51,171 nt of DNA from Verrucomicrobiales bacterium (GCA_024233215.1 JACKPW010000030.1:1-51171), one strand, 5' to 3'. Counted from the stretch's first letter, positions 17,098 to 25,192 are shown. Numbers and translations are program-made. Notes: generated from the sequence alone by a model not told the origin.

Positions 17098-19746
17098 ATG
17101 AACACCGCCGAAGCCACCGCTGAACGCCGCCACCGCCGCGGTGTCATCTCCTCTTGGCAGTACAGCACGGTATACGGGTACCACGGGTACATCCGACCGG
17201 ACCATCCTGACCCAGACGGACGCCTTGTTCTTGTGAGCACACATTCACTAAGAAGTCCGGCTACGCACATCAAGCTCGGCGACCGCGTCTACTTCTCTAC
17301 GGAGAAGACGCCACGTGGCGATCTCGCTACCGACGTATACGTGGCTTACGGCGACACCCCCGAAGCCGCCGAATCTGAGGGCAGATCCGTTGGAACAGTC
17401 AGAAATCTCCATCCTGAGCGGCTGTTCGGCATACTCGAAACGGAAGATGGCAGGACGGCCTTGTTCCACTTTTCTGATCTCGAAGACCCAGCCAGGGTGC
17501 CCCTTCCAGGTGCTCTGGTCAGTGCTCGCCTATTCGAGCGCCGGACGATCAACCGCCTCACCGGCGAAAACGAGGTCCGTCTTGGGGCAGCCGAGCTGCG
17601 CGCCTGTCAAATTGCAAAGACAGACGAACCGTCTAGTCGCCTTGACGCCGGACTCCACAAGCAAGCACAGGGGTTTCTTGCAAAAGCACTGCTAGCGAGG
17701 GAAGAAGGACGTTTTGACGATGCCGCCCAGATTTACGAAGCGGCCCTGAAGGGCTGTCCCGCCGCCGCTGTATTTCTGAGCTACGCTGCAATGGAGAAAG
17801 CGGAACGACATTCGCCCGACAAGGCGTTCGCCATTTTGGAAAGAGGGATGAAGCGCCACCCTAGGAATCCCAAGCTGTATGAGGACGCGGGTCTGCTCGC
17901 TGCGACGCTGAAGCAACCCATCAAGGCACTCGGACTTCTGGAGAACGCCTTAAAACTGTCCCGCGAGCCAGGCCAAGCCGGAGAGAAGGGGGTGCTGCTA
18001 GCACTCGCACGAACATACTTCAGAATGGGGGACGCCACCTCACTCCAGAAGTCCATTTCCTATTTCGAAGAAGCAGAGCGGGCCTTCGGAGAGCGCGGAC
18101 TTCCCTTCCAACGCGATATCCTGAATTTCAACCTTGCGAGATTGCGCTCACAACATCAGCGTGGCGCCCTGGCGGGACACTTCTTTGAAGAATGTGGATT
18201 CCAGATAATTCGCGCAGACCTTCCTAAAGGCTCTACCGTTTTCGGTGACCTTGTCGTCAAAGCTCCCGGCATAGAGTTCTCCGAAAGTTACGGCATCTCA
18301 TCGCTACTACTAGTGCGTTGCATGTTCCAAGCCGATGTTGGCATTCAGGAGCTCCGACACCTCGACCAGAAGTTGGCAAGCTGTCGGGAGTCTCAGATCG
18401 CAGATAGCGAGGTGGCACTCTTGCTAGTGGCTTCTTTAACCCCCGACATTGAGCGCGCTCTTTACGCCAGGATCGCCAACCGGCGGGAGCACTTGCCAGC
18501 TATCGTCCCGATCTCACAAGCTGAGATCGAACGGTCAAGTGACAAAGTGAACGCACTTCGAGGTGCTTTAGACAAGTGGCTGTTCAAGCGGGATTTGTTC
18601 GCCGTAAATGCCCCTGTCTTCGGTGCGCGATTCTTCGGCCGCATTAATCCCATTGCGGAGATCAGGGACGCCATCTCGGCTAGCAAGCCCGTTGGGATCT
18701 TCGGGCTTCGGAAGGTTGGCAAGACGTCCATGCTGCATGAAATCGAGCGTCGCTCTGCGGAGTCGGGAGACATCGTCCTATACCTAGATTTGCTGGCCCT
18801 ACCCGAGGATGTTACGGATACGCGATGGCTATATTGGGACTTGGGGACTCAACTGCGCACGAAGAGCCAGCACTTTGTTGACACCAGTTTTCAATGGCGG
18901 CTTGGTGGCGTTTTCACGGATTACCTGGCCATTCCTGCGGAATTCCCAGTCGCTACCGCCTTCGATTCCGACCTCAAGCGCGTGCTGAGCATCATCGAGG
19001 ACGCGACCATTACGCCACGTCCTAAAGTGGTCTTGATGCTCGACGAGGTAGAGCGTCTTCTGCCAACGCGCCTGGGAGAACCTGGTTTTCGGGGGTTTTT
19101 TGGTTTCTTCAGTTACTTTAGAGGCCTCTCACAGCAAACGGGGGATTTCACAATGATCGTGACCGCGGCAAATCCGGGCATCCAGGAGACCGCACAATTT
19201 GCCGGTAGAGATAATCCGGTGTTCAACTATTTCAAGGAGGTTTACCTAAAGTTCTTCGAACTGGTGGAGTGCAGACAGATGCTCACCCAGTTGGGCCGGG
19301 GGATGGGCATCGCATTCCAGAGCGGCGCCTGCGAACTGATCCACTCCCTCACTGGTGGCCATCCATTCATCACGAGACAACTAGGTAGTTTTTTAGCTGA
19401 GAAGTATCCCGACCGCCCTCTGCGTCTGACCAGCGAAACCGTCAAGGCGGCTGTGGACGACTACCTCGACCTTCGCGGAGACAAAGACTTCAACGAGATC
19501 TTCGAGCGGATCTCAAGAGACTACCCGGACGAAAGGGATATCTGCCTAGAGTTGGCTCGACAGGACGCACCAATGTCGATCGCTGGCCTGACCGATAGCC
19601 GGAAGGGCGTTCGGCCTGTCTTGCGACACTTGATAGGGTACCAACTCGCCCAAACCGACGCCTCGGCGGTGACGCTCTCCATGGAACTTATGCGGCGCTG
19701 GTTGAGAAGGAGCTATCTTACTGATGACATCCTGTCCGGAAGCTGA
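17098..19746 (+). CDS. Cold-shock-like/TPR/P-loop ATPase protein
   Basis: An 882-residue protein from ATG 17098; the frame extends to a TTG at 17074. The N-terminus has two OB-fold, cold-shock-like segments: RRGVISSWQYSTVYGYHGYI with KLGDRVYFS (about 12-80), and GTVRNLHPERLFGILETEDG with ALFHFSDL (about 95-165). TPR-like helices follow (about 190-360; GRFDDAAQIYEAALKGCPAA, KAFAILERGMKRHPRNPKLY). A middle segment (about 365-490) with alternating strands may be a nuclease-like sensor, but I see no clear motif. Then comes a P-loop ATPase introduced by FFGR, with Walker A IFGLRKVGKTSM near residue 540 and Walker B VVLMLDEVERLL near 650. The C-terminal ~100 residues look like winged helix. This is the STAND/AAA_14-like layout of conflict-system signal ATPases. 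It overlaps the next gene by 23 bases. Function unknown; an RNA-sensing switch is inference. Confidence 0.8.
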   Translation: MNTAEATAERRHRRGVISSWQYSTVYGYHGYIRPDHPDPDGRLVLVSTHSLRSPATHIKLGDRVYFSTEKTPRGDLATDVYVAYGDTPEAAESEGRSVGTVRNLHPERLFGILETEDGRTALFHFSDLEDPARVPLPGALVSARLFERRTINRLTGENEVRLGAAELRACQIAKTDEPSSRLDAGLHKQAQGFLAKALLAREEGRFDDAAQIYEAALKGCPAAAVFLSYAAMEKAERHSPDKAFAILERGMKRHPRNPKLYEDAGLLAATLKQPIKALGLLENALKLSREPGQAGEKGVLLALARTYFRMGDATSLQKSISYFEEAERAFGERGLPFQRDILNFNLARLRSQHQRGALAGHFFEECGFQIIRADLPKGSTVFGDLVVKAPGIEFSESYGISSLLLVRCMFQADVGIQELRHLDQKLASCRESQIADSEVALLLVASLTPDIERALYARIANRREHLPAIVPISQAEIERSSDKVNALRGALDKWLFKRDLFAVNAPVFGARFFGRINPIAEIRDAISASKPVGIFGLRKVGKTSMLHEIERRSAESGDIVLYLDLLALPEDVTDTRWLYWDLGTQLRTKSQHFVDTSFQWRLGGVFTDYLAIPAEFPVATAFDSDLKRVLSIIEDATITPRPKVVLMLDEVERLLPTRLGEPGFRGFFGFFSYFRGLSQQTGDFTMIVTAANPGIQETAQFAGRDNPVFNYFKEVYLKFFELVECRQMLTQLGRGMGIAFQSGACELIHSLTGGHPFITRQLGSFLAEKYPDRPLRLTSETVKAAVDDYLDLRGDKDFNEIFERISRDYPDERDICLELARQDAPMSIAGLTDSRKGVRPVLRHLIGYQLAQTDASAVTLSMELMRRWLRRSYLTDDILSGS

Positions 19747-21460
19747 GTGTGTTGGGCGCGAGTCTGTGTGCCACCAGTTGACCCGCGCTGCCCTTGAAGA
19801 CGGAGCCGCCTTTCTCTTCGGTGGGCCGTTGGCAGGAAAGTCAACGGTGCTCAGACAGGTGCATGACGCCCTTTCCCCCATCGGCCTTTCCGAGACCAAC
19901 CTGATCGCGCACCCCGTTCCTGTTCTGGTGGAGCTTCGCCAACTCGGCGAGGATTTCACTCCATCGGGCTTTTGGCAGCTGCTAGCGGATCTGGCGGCCA
20001 GTGCTCTTCGGCCCCACCTTGTAAGACCTGGCTTTCCGGCCACGAGGCGTAGGACCGTTTCCGACGTTCGGGGGCTTATAGCATTCCTGGGGGACCTTTT
20101 GGAAAGATGTAGTGATTTGGTGGGTAATCTCTGCTTTCTTCTCGACGATTGTAAACGGATGACGGGTTTTCCCCGAGGCTTTCAGGACAACCTGGTGCAT
20201 CTGCTCTGGGGAGCGAGGCACGCCGTTTCTGGCAAGGTGGCCATGGTGTTCTCTGGTGCACAAGAGTTGTACGCCTTCTTCCTAGACCCCACAACACCGT
20301 TGAGAACACGCTCCGCCACAGTGTATCTTGATAACCTTGGTATCAAGGGGCTTGGGGACATGGCTGCCACGCTTGGTCTTGGCGAGCGCGAGGAAGTTGT
20401 CCGCGAGGTGCTGCGGGTCTGCGGCGGACACGCCGGTCTTTCCTGGTTGCTACTCACGCGTCTCGCATCGCCACTACTTGCCAAGAACTTCGACAGTCGA
20501 GTTACTGTTGCTGATTTCTGTACCGGCAAGCAGGAACTGATGCGGCGATGGTACGACGGGCTGACGACGGAGGCGAAGGCCTTGGCAGCACACTTGGCGG
20601 CTGGGTCATCGGCAACCAGACCATCAGCCTCCAGCGTTCTTCGAGCGGCTGGCCTCGACCCCGCTCTGAACATACGAACCCTTAACGAATTGTGCTTCAC
20701 TGGCGTGGCGGTACGTGAGGGGGCCACGTGCAAGAAGGTCGGGGCCCTCTTCTGGGAGTTTTTCACGACGGTGGATGGCAGCGCCGCTCCTTCTCCTGGC
20801 GATCATCAGGCGGTTGGAAGCCGCTTTGTGTTCAGGCGAACTGGCCGTCTGTGGCTATTTCGTTACGACGGTGAAGACTATGGCTGCAGTCACACGCACA
20901 GGGACGGCTTTCTGTATATCGCGTTCCTCCTCCGACGTGGGGCACAGCCGACGCACTGCGTCGAACTGAGGCTTAACTGCAAGCAACCGGCAGATGAGAG
21001 TGCCCGCCTCCAGTTGGAGAATCTGCTACACGACATTGAGAAGGGCTATGGCCCCAAACAGAAGTTCGCCACACAAGCATCGAGAACGCAGTGGAAAGAA
21101 GCCATCGAGCAAATTGATGGTCTGATCGCTGAGGCAACCGAGGCCGGGGACCGAGCCAGAGCAGAAGAGTTGGAGGCCAGCAAGGAGAAGCTGCAGCAGG
21201 AACAGAGAAAAGAGATTCGACTTGGGGGGCGACTCCCGCCAGAGTCGATTCAGGAGGTTCTGGAGGACAGGACTCGGAAAGCGGTCGGGAAAGCGATGAA
21301 ACAAGCAGTGGATTATCTGAGGATTCACTGTCCGAGGCTCGGAGAACATCTCGGGGACCCTACGCATGGCATTGATTGTTTCGCCTGGTGGCCTCAATAT
21401 CGCGGGCAGTACGAGTGGGACACTGAGGAGGTTGCTACTCGGCAGGTAGCAAATCGGTAG
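19724..21460 (+). CDS. P-loop ATPase with C-terminal winged-helix/helical regulator domain
   Basis: A 578-residue protein with ATG 19724 preceded by GAAGGAG about 12 bases upstream and overlapping the previous gene by 23 bases. Walker A is FGGPLAGKSTVLRQV at about residues 33-47 and Walker B is NLCFLLDDCKRM near 137-147, as in STAND-like ATPases. Near residue 365 begins a pattern RFVFRRTGRLWLFRYDGEDY, then GFLYIAFLLRRG. A coiled coil (about 440-500) and KAVGKAMKQAVDYLRIHCPR...LGEHL near the end follow. This matches a C-terminal module I know from other bacterial ATPases and regulators (a strand-rich winged-helix segment followed by a helix pair). That resemblance is from memory. The close overlap means the two ATPases are made together and may form a complex. 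I know no named system with this pair. Confidence 0.8.
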   Translation: MTSCPEAECVGRESVCHQLTRAALEDGAAFLFGGPLAGKSTVLRQVHDALSPIGLSETNLIAHPVPVLVELRQLGEDFTPSGFWQLLADLAASALRPHLVRPGFPATRRRTVSDVRGLIAFLGDLLERCSDLVGNLCFLLDDCKRMTGFPRGFQDNLVHLLWGARHAVSGKVAMVFSGAQELYAFFLDPTTPLRTRSATVYLDNLGIKGLGDMAATLGLGEREEVVREVLRVCGGHAGLSWLLLTRLASPLLAKNFDSRVTVADFCTGKQELMRRWYDGLTTEAKALAAHLAAGSSATRPSASSVLRAAGLDPALNIRTLNELCFTGVAVREGATCKKVGALFWEFFTTVDGSAAPSPGDHQAVGSRFVFRRTGRLWLFRYDGEDYGCSHTHRDGFLYIAFLLRRGAQPTHCVELRLNCKQPADESARLQLENLLHDIEKGYGPKQKFATQASRTQWKEAIEQIDGLIAEATEAGDRARAEELEASKEKLQQEQRKEIRLGGRLPPESIQEVLEDRTRKAVGKAMKQAVDYLRIHCPRLGEHLGDPTHGIDCFAWWPQYRGQYEWDTEEVATRQVANR

Positions 21461-21504
21461 CAAGAACCAGCATCACACGTAGCACCGGAACTGGGTGGAT
21501 GGTA

Positions 21505-21612
21505 ATGACGCCATCCAGAACAGAAAGTGCAACGTATGATGCTAAGCTACAAAATGCCAAATTCGCTTCCGACTGGGAGCGGGCTCTTGATGAAATCCGG
21601 TCCCGCCCGTGA
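21505..21612 (+). CDS. Possible 35-residue small protein
   Basis: ATG at 21505 to TGA at 21612 gives 35 residues containing YDAKLQNAKFASDWERALDE, a composition that looks like a real amphipathic helix. It lies 44 bases after the ATPase stop, and its end overlaps the favoured start of the next gene (21590) by 23 bases, the same overlap length as between the two ATPase genes upstream. The ribosome-binding site is weak (GGTGGATGG upstream). It could instead be chance, if the next gene starts earlier in its own frame (GTG 21527, ATG 21536 or 21539). No homology recognised. Confidence 0.35.
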   Translation: MTPSRTESATYDAKLQNAKFASDWERALDEIRSRP

Positions 21613-22171
21613 AAGCGGGGGGACGCTGTACTCCAACCTCGCGGACGGGAAGGCCATCCCCGTCTTTCCGGCCGTGGTCTCGGCCACGGGTTCACGCGAC
21701 TTCTGCCTCGTGACTGTGCTTGGCAATCCCGTGCTTTCGAAGGTGATGGTTCCTCATCGTTCCTTCGTCATCAGCCACACACCGCTCAACGGCGAAGTGG
21801 TCTTCATCGGCAACCTGACCTTCGGAGAGGGGCCCCTCCCGCGCGCCAACATTGCATGGGCAAGCGCCAGCGGCCACGCCACCACCCTCGGCCGTGACCC
21901 CCGTGTTTGTTCGAGCGCCGACGCTCGACTGAACAGCGGTTGCCGCCCAGCCAGCCCGAGCATTCCGTCTGTGCGCCACCGCGGCACCATTTCCCGGGTT
22001 CACCCGTCGGGCCGGTTCAGCGAGATCATTGAGGACGGTACCGGGCGCCCTTACTTCGCGCACAGGACGGCATTCCGCACCGCTCCAATGGTTTCTGGGG
22101 CACGAGTGACCTTCAGGGAGTGCCCAAATCCGAGAGGCCCTGCCGCGACCGACGTTCACTCCAGCAACTAG
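21590..22171 (+). CDS. Cold-shock-domain-like RNA-binding protein (193 aa)
   Basis: From ATG 21590, with GGGAG 10 bases upstream; the frame is also open to ATG 21536. The C-terminal 60 residues read like a cold-shock (OB) domain: RHRGTISRVHPSGRF, then a strand with GRPYFAHRTAF in the RNP-2-like position, then VSGARVTFRECPNPRGPAAT, ending as CSDs do with a GP-A-V-type strand. The first half has a second, weaker copy (FCLVTVLGNPVLSKVMVPHR, LNGEVVFIGN, GPLPRANIAW). So the protein is probably a tandem CSD binding single-stranded RNA or DNA. It opens the second plus-strand cassette. A 15-bp-arm hairpin lies just downstream. Confidence 0.6.
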   Translation: MKSGPARESGGTLYSNLADGKAIPVFPAVVSATGSRDFCLVTVLGNPVLSKVMVPHRSFVISHTPLNGEVVFIGNLTFGEGPLPRANIAWASASGHATTLGRDPRVCSSADARLNSGCRPASPSIPSVRHRGTISRVHPSGRFSEIIEDGTGRPYFAHRTAFRTAPMVSGARVTFRECPNPRGPAATDVHSSN

Positions 22172-22178
22172 CACACGA

Positions 22179-22210
22179 GCAGTCGGGGGGTCCGAGGACC
22201 GCCCGACTGC
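22179..22210. repeat. Near-perfect 32-base palindrome between two cold-shock-domain genes
   Basis: Arms GCAGTCGGGGGGTCC (22179-22193) and GGACCGCCCGACTGC (22196-22210) pair over 15 bp with one mismatch and a 2-base GA loop. No T-run follows, so it is not a standard intrinsic terminator on either strand. It lies in the 58-base gap before the next start codon (22230). It could be an RNA hairpin that controls readthrough, processing or translation of the downstream cassette, or a dimer-binding operator. Confidence 0.6.
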
Positions 22211-22229
22211 ACAACCACACCGCAAAACT

Positions 22230-23018
22230 ATGAATCCAATCCAAGAACTCATCGACTCACTGAAGGCGTTACTGAACAGAAAGCAGGTGTCGCCGCCTGC
22301 GCCAACACCTACCCTCCAACCGCCGGCCCCGTCGCCGTTCATCATGCCTGCGCAGGTGAGGCTGGAAACCGAGAAGGCCATCCACACGCTCACGTTGGTG
22401 GACCGCGCCTACGCGCTAGGCATTTGGCGCTCACCGGAGGAAAAGAGGAAATGGCTGAATGATGTCGGGGTCTTCCTGGCCTTCAACAACCTGAAGAGAA
22501 TCAGTCTTGAGCTGCTGGGGGCGGACAAGACAGTTGTGGCCGAGGTGAAGATCAACTTCGGCCAACACGCCGACGGCAAGGCCGGTGGGCTGTCCAGCGG
22601 CACAGAGGTGCCGGTGATCGACAAGAGGCTGGTCACCAGCCACCGCGTCCTTGTCCAGAACAAGAACGGCAACGCGGCGCAGTATGAGCACCTGCTCAAG
22701 TTCAACTGGTCGCCGGCGGAAGCGCTGCGTCGGCGGCAGGGTGACGAGTTCGCCAACAGCCAGGCGCGCAAGACTGGAGGCCGGCAGACCGGCAGCATCT
22801 TCGCGTCGAAGGACTCGCGGCATACTCTGGTGGTCACCCGGCCCATTGGCACGAAGGGCTTCGGCTTTGCCGACTGCCCTGCTCTCGGATTGACGGGCGT
22901 CCTCCTGCACATTCGGCACTTGCGCGGGCCAAGTGCGCTCAGGCTTGGCCAGCGCCTCACGGCGCAGATCGTTCAAATCCCGCAAGGCATCCAGGCGCGG
23001 GAGGTGCGCGCGGTTTAA
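22230..23018 (+). CDS. Helical-domain protein with C-terminal cold-shock domain (262 aa)
   Basis: From ATG 22230. A short N-terminal helix (IQELIDSLKALLNRK) and a proline-rich linker lead to an alpha/beta segment (about 40-165) that I do not recognise. The C-terminal ~60 residues form a clear cold-shock-type domain: LVVTRPIGTKGFGFADC, GVLLHIRHLRG and LRLGQRLTAQIVQIPQGIQA. GFGF matches the RNP-1 aromatic patch, and LLHI takes the RNP-2 position. It probably binds single-stranded nucleic acid. The stop TAA at 23016-23018 shares its last A with an in-frame ATG of the nuclease-like gene, a possible translational coupling point. No canonical ribosome-binding site is visible before the start. Confidence 0.65.
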   Translation: MNPIQELIDSLKALLNRKQVSPPAPTPTLQPPAPSPFIMPAQVRLETEKAIHTLTLVDRAYALGIWRSPEEKRKWLNDVGVFLAFNNLKRISLELLGADKTVVAEVKINFGQHADGKAGGLSSGTEVPVIDKRLVTSHRVLVQNKNGNAAQYEHLLKFNWSPAEALRRRQGDEFANSQARKTGGRQTGSIFASKDSRHTLVVTRPIGTKGFGFADCPALGLTGVLLHIRHLRGPSALRLGQRLTAQIVQIPQGIQAREVRAV

Positions 23019-23083
23019 TGCAAGCAGCGGGGCGGCGGGGGATTGCCTCCGCCTCCCCCCTCACTTCAACCGAACATTGCCCC

Positions 23084-23761
23084 ATGAGATTCAATCCGAA
23101 CTTCCTGAAGACCAGCCGAAGCGAGGTCGGACAGGCCGGCCTCGGTGCGAGCGCATCGAGTTCCCAAGGCTGGGTGTGGTTCCAGTCGCTGGATGGCCTG
23201 CGACCGCACCAGGGCTTTCGTGGCCACACTGACCTCACGCCGCTGCGAGGAGCCCGCGTCGCCCTCGTGGCCGACGATGATAACGTCCGCATCTCCACAC
23301 AGCGCCACCGACGCCGCTTCAGTTACCGCAACATGCTGGAACGCGTCGCTAGCGAGTGCTGCGTGGTTACGGCTTTGGCTGTCGTCACTGCGCTGCCCGG
23401 CGACCAGGGCCGGCAGCATTATCTCGAAACTCGTGGCTGGCGGACGTTGGTGATGCCGCGGGAGATGTGCGTCGGAGTGAACGGCCTCCGTCTCCGCGCC
23501 AATGCGGACATGGACTTGTGCCTTGAGGTCGGCTGCTGGCTCGCGGCGATGTCGTTTGACACTCTGGCGGTCGTCAGTGGCGATGGCGACACGTGCGTCA
23601 GCATTGCCCGCGCGGCGGCTCGGCATCGGCCCGACGTTCGCGTCGTGACGCTGGCAGTTCCCGGGAGCGCAAGTCAGCAGCTTCGGACCCGGCATGATCT
23701 CTTTGACGCGCATGTGGTCCTCGGGCGCGATTTGACCCGGCCATTCGATGCTTCGAACTGA
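23084..23761 (+). CDS. NYN/LabA-family (PIN-like) ribonuclease-like protein
   Basis: A 225-residue protein counted from ATG 23084. An alternative in-frame ATG at 23018 adds 22 residues and overlaps the previous stop (TAATG), but those residues look non-coding. NYN-domain acidic motifs are all present: VALVADDDNVRI (Asp 64-66), then ANADMDLCLEVG (Asp 142, Asp 144) and VVSGDGDTCVSIA (Asp 167, Asp 169). This matches NYN/DUF88 (LabA-like, PIN-fold) proteins, metal-dependent endoribonucleases or relatives. The first ~50 residues are of low complexity and unassigned. Sitting between cold-shock-domain genes and an ADP-ribosyltransferase, it is the probable nuclease of the cassette. RNA as the substrate is inferred from the family. 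Confidence 0.8.
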   Translation: MRFNPNFLKTSRSEVGQAGLGASASSSQGWVWFQSLDGLRPHQGFRGHTDLTPLRGARVALVADDDNVRISTQRHRRRFSYRNMLERVASECCVVTALAVVTALPGDQGRQHYLETRGWRTLVMPREMCVGVNGLRLRANADMDLCLEVGCWLAAMSFDTLAVVSGDGDTCVSIARAAARHRPDVRVVTLAVPGSASQQLRTRHDLFDAHVVLGRDLTRPFDASN

Positions 23762-23787
23762 ACTCTGAACCCAAAACGAAGAATCCC

Positions 23788-24327
23788 ATGTGTGACTACA
23801 ACATCCTCAGCAAGAAGACGGTGCAGGCATTGCCCGTCCCTCTGACGCACCTTCGTCCTCATCTCGGCTCACCGGCTCACCGGAAGCTCGTGCAGGCTGT
23901 CACCAGTAGGCGGGCGCGCCACGGCTACGATCTCCACGATGGCCGACAACTGCCCCCCGGCAGCCTCGGCCGCGGCCATTACATGTCGCCAATCAACTTC
24001 GAGCACGCGCTGGCTCGCATGAACAGGAACCCTCGTCGCTGCCAGTGGTGCTGTGGCTGGCTACCACGCGAGCTGGCGAAGGAGCATCAGCAGCTGCACA
24101 ATCACCGGGAGGAAATCCGGCACCATTTCCACGAATCGTGCTGGCAGGCGCGCTTGTTGGCAATCGCGGTCATCTTTGGCCACGTCCGGCCGGAGCACCT
24201 GTTCCCGCGGCGTGCAGGTCACTCCAGGATGATCACCCTGCGCAGGACGATCACATGGACGGTGCGGAAATCGATCACGGCGTTTGAGCACCCCGGACGG
24301 CGCAACCGGAGGAGGCGGCAGGGATGA
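23788..24327 (+). CDS. Cys/His-rich hypothetical protein (putative zinc-binding)
   Basis: A 179-residue protein from ATG 23788. The centre has RRCQWCCGWLPRELAKEHQQ and, further on, HHFHESCWQARLL, a spaced C-x2-C ... H ... C arrangement fitting a treble-clef or zinc-ribbon site. The C-terminus is strongly basic (RRNRRRRQG), fitting a nucleic-acid-binding protein. I cannot name a family; an HNH-like nuclease is possible but the H-N-H pattern is not clear. The stop overlaps the ATG of the ADP-ribosyltransferase gene (ATGA), so the two are coupled. Confidence 0.55.
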   Translation: MCDYNILSKKTVQALPVPLTHLRPHLGSPAHRKLVQAVTSRRARHGYDLHDGRQLPPGSLGRGHYMSPINFEHALARMNRNPRRCQWCCGWLPRELAKEHQQLHNHREEIRHHFHESCWQARLLAIAVIFGHVRPEHLFPRRAGHSRMITLRRTITWTVRKSITAFEHPGRRNRRRRQG

Positions 24328-24959
24328 ACTTGTGGCGACGGCTGATCCAAGCGTGGCTGGGTCCTGCCACCCCGCCACGCCATGCACGGCGCCGCCATGG
24401 GTCTCGCCCAAGTGGCCAGCGGCGACTGAATCACCGCAGGCCGCCGCGTGCATCAAAGCGCAGGCCGCCACAGGGCCTCCGACGCCTCTTGAAAGGCCTG
24501 TCAAGCCCGCGGCTGATCCAAGGACGCGTCATCGCCTACCACGGAACGCCCTCAGCGTCGAACGCACGGAGTATCTTCCGCGACGGATTCATGGCCGGAG
24601 GTGGAAATGCCCTTGGGGACGGCATCTACCTGGCGACCGACCTCACGACCGCAAAAACATACGCTGGAAGCACCGGGGTCTACCTGAAGTGCTTGGTCAA
24701 ACTCGGGCGGACCTGCTTTTGGGGTCCTCCGATGCAGGCACGCTACGCGGCCTGGTGTCAAAGGCGAGGAGTACGGCAGGACAACTCGGCCATGACGGCA
24801 TTCCTGCTACAACACGGCTACAACACGCTTCAGAACGGGAAGGTGGTCGTAGTGCTCGCACCCCAGTTCGCGAATCCAAGCGCTTGGAAGCGAAAGAACC
24901 GGCATGTCAAGCTACTCTCTGTCCACCGTGCATCGGACGGTGTTCGGATCAAGGTTTAG
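24324..24959 (+). CDS. PARP-like ADP-ribosyltransferase with Arg-rich N-terminus
   Basis: A 211-residue protein from ATG 24324, with GGAGGAGG about 8 bases upstream and overlapping the previous stop (ATGA). The first ~65 residues are highly basic (RHARRRHGSR, RRLNHRRPPRASKRRP), suiting RNA or DNA binding or a polyanion partner. The catalytic part begins with VIAYHGTPSASNARSIFRDG (His 73) and GDGIYLATDLTTAKTYA (Tyr 102), the H and Y of the H-Y-[E/D/Q] PARP-type NAD fold, with the usual GxGIY. I cannot place the third residue with certainty. Family knowledge says such enzymes transfer ADP-ribose from NAD+ to protein or nucleic acid and are often toxins or defence effectors. The target here is unknown. 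No ADP-ribosylglycohydrolase antidote is seen nearby. Confidence 0.7.
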   Translation: MNLWRRLIQAWLGPATPPRHARRRHGSRPSGQRRLNHRRPPRASKRRPPQGLRRLLKGLSSPRLIQGRVIAYHGTPSASNARSIFRDGFMAGGGNALGDGIYLATDLTTAKTYAGSTGVYLKCLVKLGRTCFWGPPMQARYAAWCQRRGVRQDNSAMTAFLLQHGYNTLQNGKVVVVLAPQFANPSAWKRKNRHVKLLSVHRASDGVRIKV

Positions 24960-24970
24960 GAGGACGACTC

Positions 24971-25192
24971 ATGCTCTCACTCCTGCTTGTATGCGTGTTC
25001 ATGGTCTTGCTCATGCGCATTCCTTTCCTCTTCCTGCGCGGTGGACGGGCATGCGGTCACAGGTCGCACTTGGCGACACTCCTCGCGAAGGAGTTCGCGA
25101 TGGGCCTTTGGCACCGGGTGTTCGGACCACCCTACGTTCGGATCTACAAGCGCCGTCGCAGGAAAAGGCACTCGCGTAGGCGATGGCGCTGA
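24971..25192 (+). CDS. Small membrane protein with Arg/Lys-rich tail
   Basis: A 73-residue protein from ATG 24971 with a strong AGGAGG (24958-24963) 7 bases upstream, so the start is well supported. One hydrophobic segment (about residues 2-22, LLLVCVFMVLLMRIPFLFL) is followed by a soluble part and a very basic tail, RRRRKRHSRRRWR. A membrane anchor with a polybasic tail could bind nucleic acid or lipid head groups, or be a pore-type effector. No homology is recognised. It lies 11 bases after the ART stop. Confidence 0.5.
   Translation: MLSLLLVCVFMVLLMRIPFLFLRGGRACGHRSHLATLLAKEFAMGLWHRVFGPPYVRIYKRRRRKRHSRRRWR

Noticed and set aside
16684..17244. A 186-codon minus-strand frame upstream of MAD2 as a MAD1 candidate
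   Set aside because: No helix-turn-helix pattern, and it overlaps the start of the well-supported cold-shock/TPR ATPase gene on the other strand.
24284..25192. A 302-codon plus-strand frame covering the ART region
   Set aside because: Its first two thirds overlap the ART, which has clear motifs in another frame. Only the last 73 codons, with their own strong ribosome site, are likely translated.
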